A stretch of DNA of 64,000 nucleotides from Duganella sp. OV510 (GTDB lineage: Bacteria; Pseudomonadota; Gammaproteobacteria; Burkholderiales; Burkholderiaceae_D), in contig NZ_FNEQ01000005.1 in assembly GCF_900100205.1 (NCBI RefSeq), positions 396,152 to 460,151 on the forward strand, written 5' to 3'. Below, piece by piece: positions 60,681 to 64,000 of this stretch. The stretch's first letter is position 1. The number at the start of each line of letters is the position of its first letter. The notes under the pieces are model-generated. The model searched no databases. It was not told the DNA's origin and saw only the letters and a list, made by a program, of their open reading frames with translations. A program made the position numbers and the translations under genes.

Positions 60681-61823
60681 GTGGCAGCAGCAGAGTTTAC
60701 GATCATCGACTCATTGGCAGAGATCGACCCGGCGCAATGGCAGGCGCTGGCCGGCGACAATCCCACTCTCAGCTACGCTTTCCTGCACGCGCTGCACGAA
60801 ACAGAATGCGCGTCGCCGCGCACCGGCTGGAGTCCGCGCTACCTGATCCTGCAACGCGACGGCGAACTGCACGCCGCCATGCCGCTCTACCTGAAGGAAC
60901 ACAGCCGTGGCGAATACGTGTTCGACCACGCCTGGGCCGATGCCTTCCATCGCCACGGCATACCGTACTATCCGAAATTGCTGTCGGCGGTGCCGTTCAC
61001 GCCGGTGACCGGCAGCCGCCTGCTGGCGCGCAATGCCGAAGACCGGCAACTGCTGGCGCGCGCCGCCCTGCAGGTGGCGCAGCAGCTGGAAACGTCGTCG
61101 CTGCATATCCTGTTCCCCGACGAGCAGGACAAACAGGCGCTGGCCGACGCCGGCTACATGCTGCGCGAAGGCGTGCAATTCCATTGGGAAAATCACGATT
61201 ACGCCGATTTCGACGCCTTCCTCGCCACCATGAAAATGGACAAGCGCAAGAAACTGCGCCAGGACCGCCGCCGCGTGGCCGATGCCGGCATCCACTTCGA
61301 GCACTTGGCCGGCAGCGCCATCAGCGACGGGGTGCTGCGTTTCTTCTACAGTTGCTATGTGTCGACCTACCAGGCGCATTTCTCGAAGCCGTATCTGTCG
61401 CTGGCGTTTTTCCAGCGCCTGCTGGCCGACGTGCCCGACAGCCTGATGATCGTGCTGGCCAAGCGCGGCGACCAGCCGGTGGCGGTGGCATTAAACTTGG
61501 TCGGCGGCAACGTGATGTATGGCCGCTACTGGGGCACGACCGAGTTCGTCTCGGGCCTCCACTTTGAAGCCTGCTATGTGCAGGCGATCGACTACTGCAT
61601 CCAGCACGGCATCGCCAGTTTTGAAGGCGGCGCCCAAGGCGTCCACAAGATGTCGCGCGGGCTGGTGCCGACGCCCACCTGGTCAGCCCACTGGATTGCC
61701 GATGAGCGCTTCGCCGATGCAATCGCCGATTTCCTGTCGCAGGAAACCGCCGCCATGAATGATTACATCGACGAGTTGTCAGAGCACGCGCCGTTTAAAA
61801 GTAATAGCCAGCCTGCAGATTGA
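60681..61823 (+). CDS. FemAB-like/GNAT protein (peptidogalycan recognition family, PF04339 type)
   Basis: The start is placed at GTG 60681 because GGAGG lies six bases before it; the frame is open further upstream but overlaps the divergent nadE start. The 380-residue protein has the marks of the family: LSYAFLHALHETECA near the N-terminus, MPLYLKEHSRGEYVFDHAWADAF, MDKRKKLRQDRRRV, GRYWGTTEFVSGLHFE, and FEGGAQGVHKMSRGLVP near the end. It is a double acyltransferase fold; the true substrate is not known. Its 3' end overlaps the convergent porin-like gene by 29 bp. Confidence 0.88.
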   Translation: MAAAEFTIIDSLAEIDPAQWQALAGDNPTLSYAFLHALHETECASPRTGWSPRYLILQRDGELHAAMPLYLKEHSRGEYVFDHAWADAFHRHGIPYYPKLLSAVPFTPVTGSRLLARNAEDRQLLARAALQVAQQLETSSLHILFPDEQDKQALADAGYMLREGVQFHWENHDYADFDAFLATMKMDKRKKLRQDRRRVADAGIHFEHLAGSAISDGVLRFFYSCYVSTYQAHFSKPYLSLAFFQRLLADVPDSLMIVLAKRGDQPVAVALNLVGGNVMYGRYWGTTEFVSGLHFEACYVQAIDYCIQHGIASFEGGAQGVHKMSRGLVPTPTWSAHWIADERFADAIADFLSQETAAMNDYIDELSEHAPFKSNSQPAD

Positions 61824-63009
61824 TACGACGCGTAAAGCCGTCATGCTGGCTGGCGGTCGACGCCAGGCCGCCGCCATCCGGTGACAGATACGGGTGGTGC
61901 TTGCCCCACATGAAGTCGGCGTAGAACAGCCATTTTCCGGCCGAAAAACTCAGGCCACTGACATTCTGCACCGAGTTCTTGTAATTGCTGACGCGCTTGC
62001 GCAGCATGCTGTAGTCGTTGTATAGCTTGAAATCCTTGAACGGCCCCAGCCTGCCCGGCAAGTCGTAGCTGACGTTGGCGATATAAATATCGCCTTTGGA
62101 CGCCACCGGATACGGATAACCGAAACCGCCCAGCATCACAAAACTGTTCGGATCGAGTCCGCCGTAGGTCTGGCTGGCGCTGTGGCTGGTTTTATAGTTG
62201 TAGCGCAGCGCCTCCAGCGCCACATTCCACGGCCCGGCGCCGCCACGATAGTGCACCGCCACGGCGTTGCGGCGCGTATCGCGGCCAGCGCTGCGTGTAT
62301 CGTTGCGAATCGTGCCGGTCAGCGCGGAGAAGCCGACTTCATTGCGCCGCGTATCATCCAGAAAGGCGGCGACGCGGCCAATCATCGTATTGCGCTCATG
62401 GTCGCGCTGACCAGTGCCATAGCCTTGCTGGTCGTCATCCGGAACGATGTTGTAAGAGTAGCGGTTGGACGCGCCAGCGGTATTGCTGCCGCCGCCATAT
62501 GAGCCGCCGTCACGCGGATAGAAGCCGACTTGCCATTCGACCGGCCCGGGCTTGCTGGCGTAAGTGAGGCCGAGATCAAACTTGTCCTCAAATCCAGCGT
62601 AGAAGGCAATCGATTCGTAGTAGTTATTGGAAGTGAACGGCGCCAGGCCGAACATGTTTTTATCGAGGCCGACATGCAGCGTACTCTTGTCGGCAAAGCG
62701 CATGCCGACCCAGCCATGTTGCAGGAAGTGCTGCCAGTAGCCACCCTGCCCCTTCGGGAAGCGGTTGTAGCGGTATTGCGCTGAACCGATCAGCGTGCCA
62801 TCGTCGTACTTGAGATCCAGACGTGCGGTATCCAGACCAAAGAAACCGCGCGGATACTCGTCCTGCCAGCTCTTGTGTTCGTAATTAAAGCGGACCGCGC
62901 CGCCCAGATTCCACGGTGTATCAGCCGTATCAGCCGCCGCCACACCGCCCGATAGCAGCATCAACGCCGCCATTGCCGCACCCGTGGTGCTTGCATTCTT
63001 CTCAGACAT
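61795..63009 (-). CDS. Porin-like outer-membrane beta-barrel protein
   Basis: ATG 63007-63009 follows GAGGG and opens a signal peptide (TTGAAMAALMLLSGGVAAA); an earlier in-frame Met set is not supported. The 404-residue protein is rich in alternating aromatic strands (WNLGGAVRFNYEHKSW; ARLDLKYDDGTLIGSAQYRY) and ends in Phe (INLQAGYYF), as outer-membrane barrels do. It may be a phosphate- or sugar-type porin; I cannot name the family. The Crp/Fnr-type gene lies divergent, 226 bp away, and could control it. Confidence 0.75.
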   Translation of the reverse strand: MSEKNASTTGAAMAALMLLSGGVAAADTADTPWNLGGAVRFNYEHKSWQDEYPRGFFGLDTARLDLKYDDGTLIGSAQYRYNRFPKGQGGYWQHFLQHGWVGMRFADKSTLHVGLDKNMFGLAPFTSNNYYESIAFYAGFEDKFDLGLTYASKPGPVEWQVGFYPRDGGSYGGGSNTAGASNRYSYNIVPDDDQQGYGTGQRDHERNTMIGRVAAFLDDTRRNEVGFSALTGTIRNDTRSAGRDTRRNAVAVHYRGGAGPWNVALEALRYNYKTSHSASQTYGGLDPNSFVMLGGFGYPYPVASKGDIYIANVSYDLPGRLGPFKDFKLYNDYSMLRKRVSNYKNSVQNVSGLSFSAGKWLFYADFMWGKHHPYLSPDGGGLASTASQHDGFTRRINLQAGYYF

Positions 63010-63235
63010 AAGTCCCTCGTTCTGATTAGGGGGCATTATTGTAAGGCAAGACATCAGATGAGCCGCGTTCGATTGACCCGCTGGATGAACATACATCAGG
63101 GAAACCCTTATACGGTAGAATAACGGTATGCACATCTCCCTGGTTTAAGTATGAATCCAGTTTTCTTCACAGTAATTTCCGTCGAGGCTATACTTTGGCC
63201 CCCTTGGAAAGTTTTCTAGGACGTGGCAAAACAGT

Positions 63236-63898
63236 ATGAATGCAGATTTTATAAAACAACGTAGTCGGTTCAAATCCGCCACGATGAAGCGGATCGACGT
63301 CAGCGAAGAGGCGTACACCAACGTCACCAACATTCTGGCGACCATCGCCAAACCATTCCACGTGCGCAAAGGTGAGTACCTGCAGCGTGCCGGCGTGCCG
63401 GCTACGCAGGTGCACTGGCTGGCCAGCGGCGTGGCGCGCAGCGGTTTCTTCAACCGCGACGGCGTCGAAGTGACGCTGCGCTTCTACCGTGAGGGTGAGT
63501 CGGCCACTACCCTGACCGACCTGATCAACGGCGAAACCGGCCAGCCCGCCGTGCAGTTCCTGATCGCGGAAACGCCTATCCACGGCTTTACGCTGGACTG
63601 GAAACTGGCTTGCGAGCTGCGCGCGCAAAACGAGGTGATGCAGAACTACCATCTGAACATCGCCATGCACGGTCTGCAAACGCTGGCCCAGCGCGCCTAC
63701 AACAGCGGCGAGACCTCGGCGCAGGAGCGCCTGGCGGCCTTCCGCGAAGAGTATCCCGGCCTGGAAGCGCGCATTTCGCAACGCGCGATCGCGTCCTACC
63801 TGGGCATCACGCCGCAGTATATGTCGCGCCTGCGCCGCGAGGCCGAAGCCAGCGCCACGGAAGCTGCGGAAGCGGTCGACACCGCGCGTCAGACGTAA
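63236..63898 (+). CDS. Crp/Fnr-family transcriptional regulator
   Basis: The 220-residue regulator has an N-terminal cyclic-nucleotide-type barrel (VRKGEYLQRAGVPATQVHWL; GVEVTLRFYREGESATTL) and a C-terminal helix-turn-helix (ISQRAIASYLGITPQYMSRL). No Fnr-type cysteine cluster is seen, so oxygen sensing through iron-sulfur is unlikely. A short Ala/Glu-rich tail follows. The ligand and targets are unknown; the divergent porin-like gene is the nearest candidate. An ISL3-type transposase ends 13 bp after its stop. Confidence 0.9.
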   Translation: MNADFIKQRSRFKSATMKRIDVSEEAYTNVTNILATIAKPFHVRKGEYLQRAGVPATQVHWLASGVARSGFFNRDGVEVTLRFYREGESATTLTDLINGETGQPAVQFLIAETPIHGFTLDWKLACELRAQNEVMQNYHLNIAMHGLQTLAQRAYNSGETSAQERLAAFREEYPGLEARISQRAIASYLGITPQYMSRLRREAEASATEAAEAVDTARQT

Positions 63899-63911
63899 TA
63901 AAAAAGGCTCT

Positions 63912-64000
63912 TCACGGATTACCGGGAAACGCGGCTTTGATCTTCAGGAAAAAGAAGTCGGAGTCGCGGTAGCCATAGGCCATCCGTTTCATTACCTTGA
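63912..64000 (-). mobile_element. 3' end of an ISL3-family transposase gene, cut by window edge
   Basis: The minus-strand frame entering from the right edge ends at TGA 63912-63914 and reads KVMKRMAYGYRDSDFFFLKI then KAAFPGNP. RxAYGYRDxxYFxLKIxxAFPG is the hallmark C-terminus of ISL3 (IS204/IS1001/IS1096/IS1165) transposases. The terminal inverted repeat should lie between 63899 and 63911 or overlap it (AAAAAGGCTCTTCACG), but it cannot be confirmed without the other end. Confidence 0.85.

Overview
The window is GC-rich chromosomal DNA that reads like a member of the Burkholderiales, most likely Oxalobacteraceae (Duganella/Massilia/Janthinobacterium type). That placement is inferred from the ftsK-lolA-rarA block with serS and tRNA-Ser nearby, three TonB-dependent receptors in 64 kb, Fur-controlled FecI/FecR signalling and general protein style; it was not tested by a search. 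Genes are dense and lie on both strands, and convergent neighbours often overlap by a few bases.

Region by region: (1) 1-3838, a D-glucarate module: a LacI-type regulator (3' end cut by the window edge) divergent from gudD and an MFS glucarate-type transporter. (2) 3819-8249, an exported alpha/beta hydrolase, an acyl-CoA thioesterase, and a tandem M16 peptidase pair in which only the first member keeps HxxEH. (3) 8253-8340, a perfect 42-bp-arm palindrome that supplies the last 13 residues and stop codon of a large hybrid histidine kinase (8300-11746). (4) 11825-12801, three small minus-strand genes, two of them very short but with good Shine-Dalgarno sites. (5) 12917-25915, one 13-kb gene for a 4332-residue RTX-type calcium-binding protein with long internal duplications. 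(6) 26038-27381, a SIMPL-domain protein and a YecA/SEC-C protein around a perfect inverted repeat. (7) 27403-33781, a Fur box followed by fecI-fecR-TonB receptor-PepSY protein-DUF3649 protein, a complete cell-surface signalling and iron-uptake operon. (8) 33768-44102, housekeeping: DUF2059 protein, two identical tRNA-Ser(CGA) genes, serS, small exported proteins, rarA, lolA, ftsK, trxB and an Smr-domain protein. (9) 44161-47467, an old-yellow-enzyme reductase, a SRPBCC protein, a LysR regulator and a TRIC-type channel. (10) 47470-57950, two TonB-receptor loci: flavin-dependent halogenase plus receptor behind two LacI-type operators exactly 100 bp apart, and arylsulfotransferase plus receptor plus Tat-type sulfatase. 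(11) 58029-64000, glnB, nadE, a FemAB-like protein, a beta-barrel porin-like protein, a Crp/Fnr-type regulator, and the 3' end of an ISL3-type transposase at the edge.

The most unusual items are the palindrome that has become part of a kinase gene, the arylsulfotransferase/receptor/sulfatase operon, the paired operators in front of the halogenase locus, and the two unannotated short genes beside the giant RTX gene. No rRNA, CRISPR array or phage was seen.
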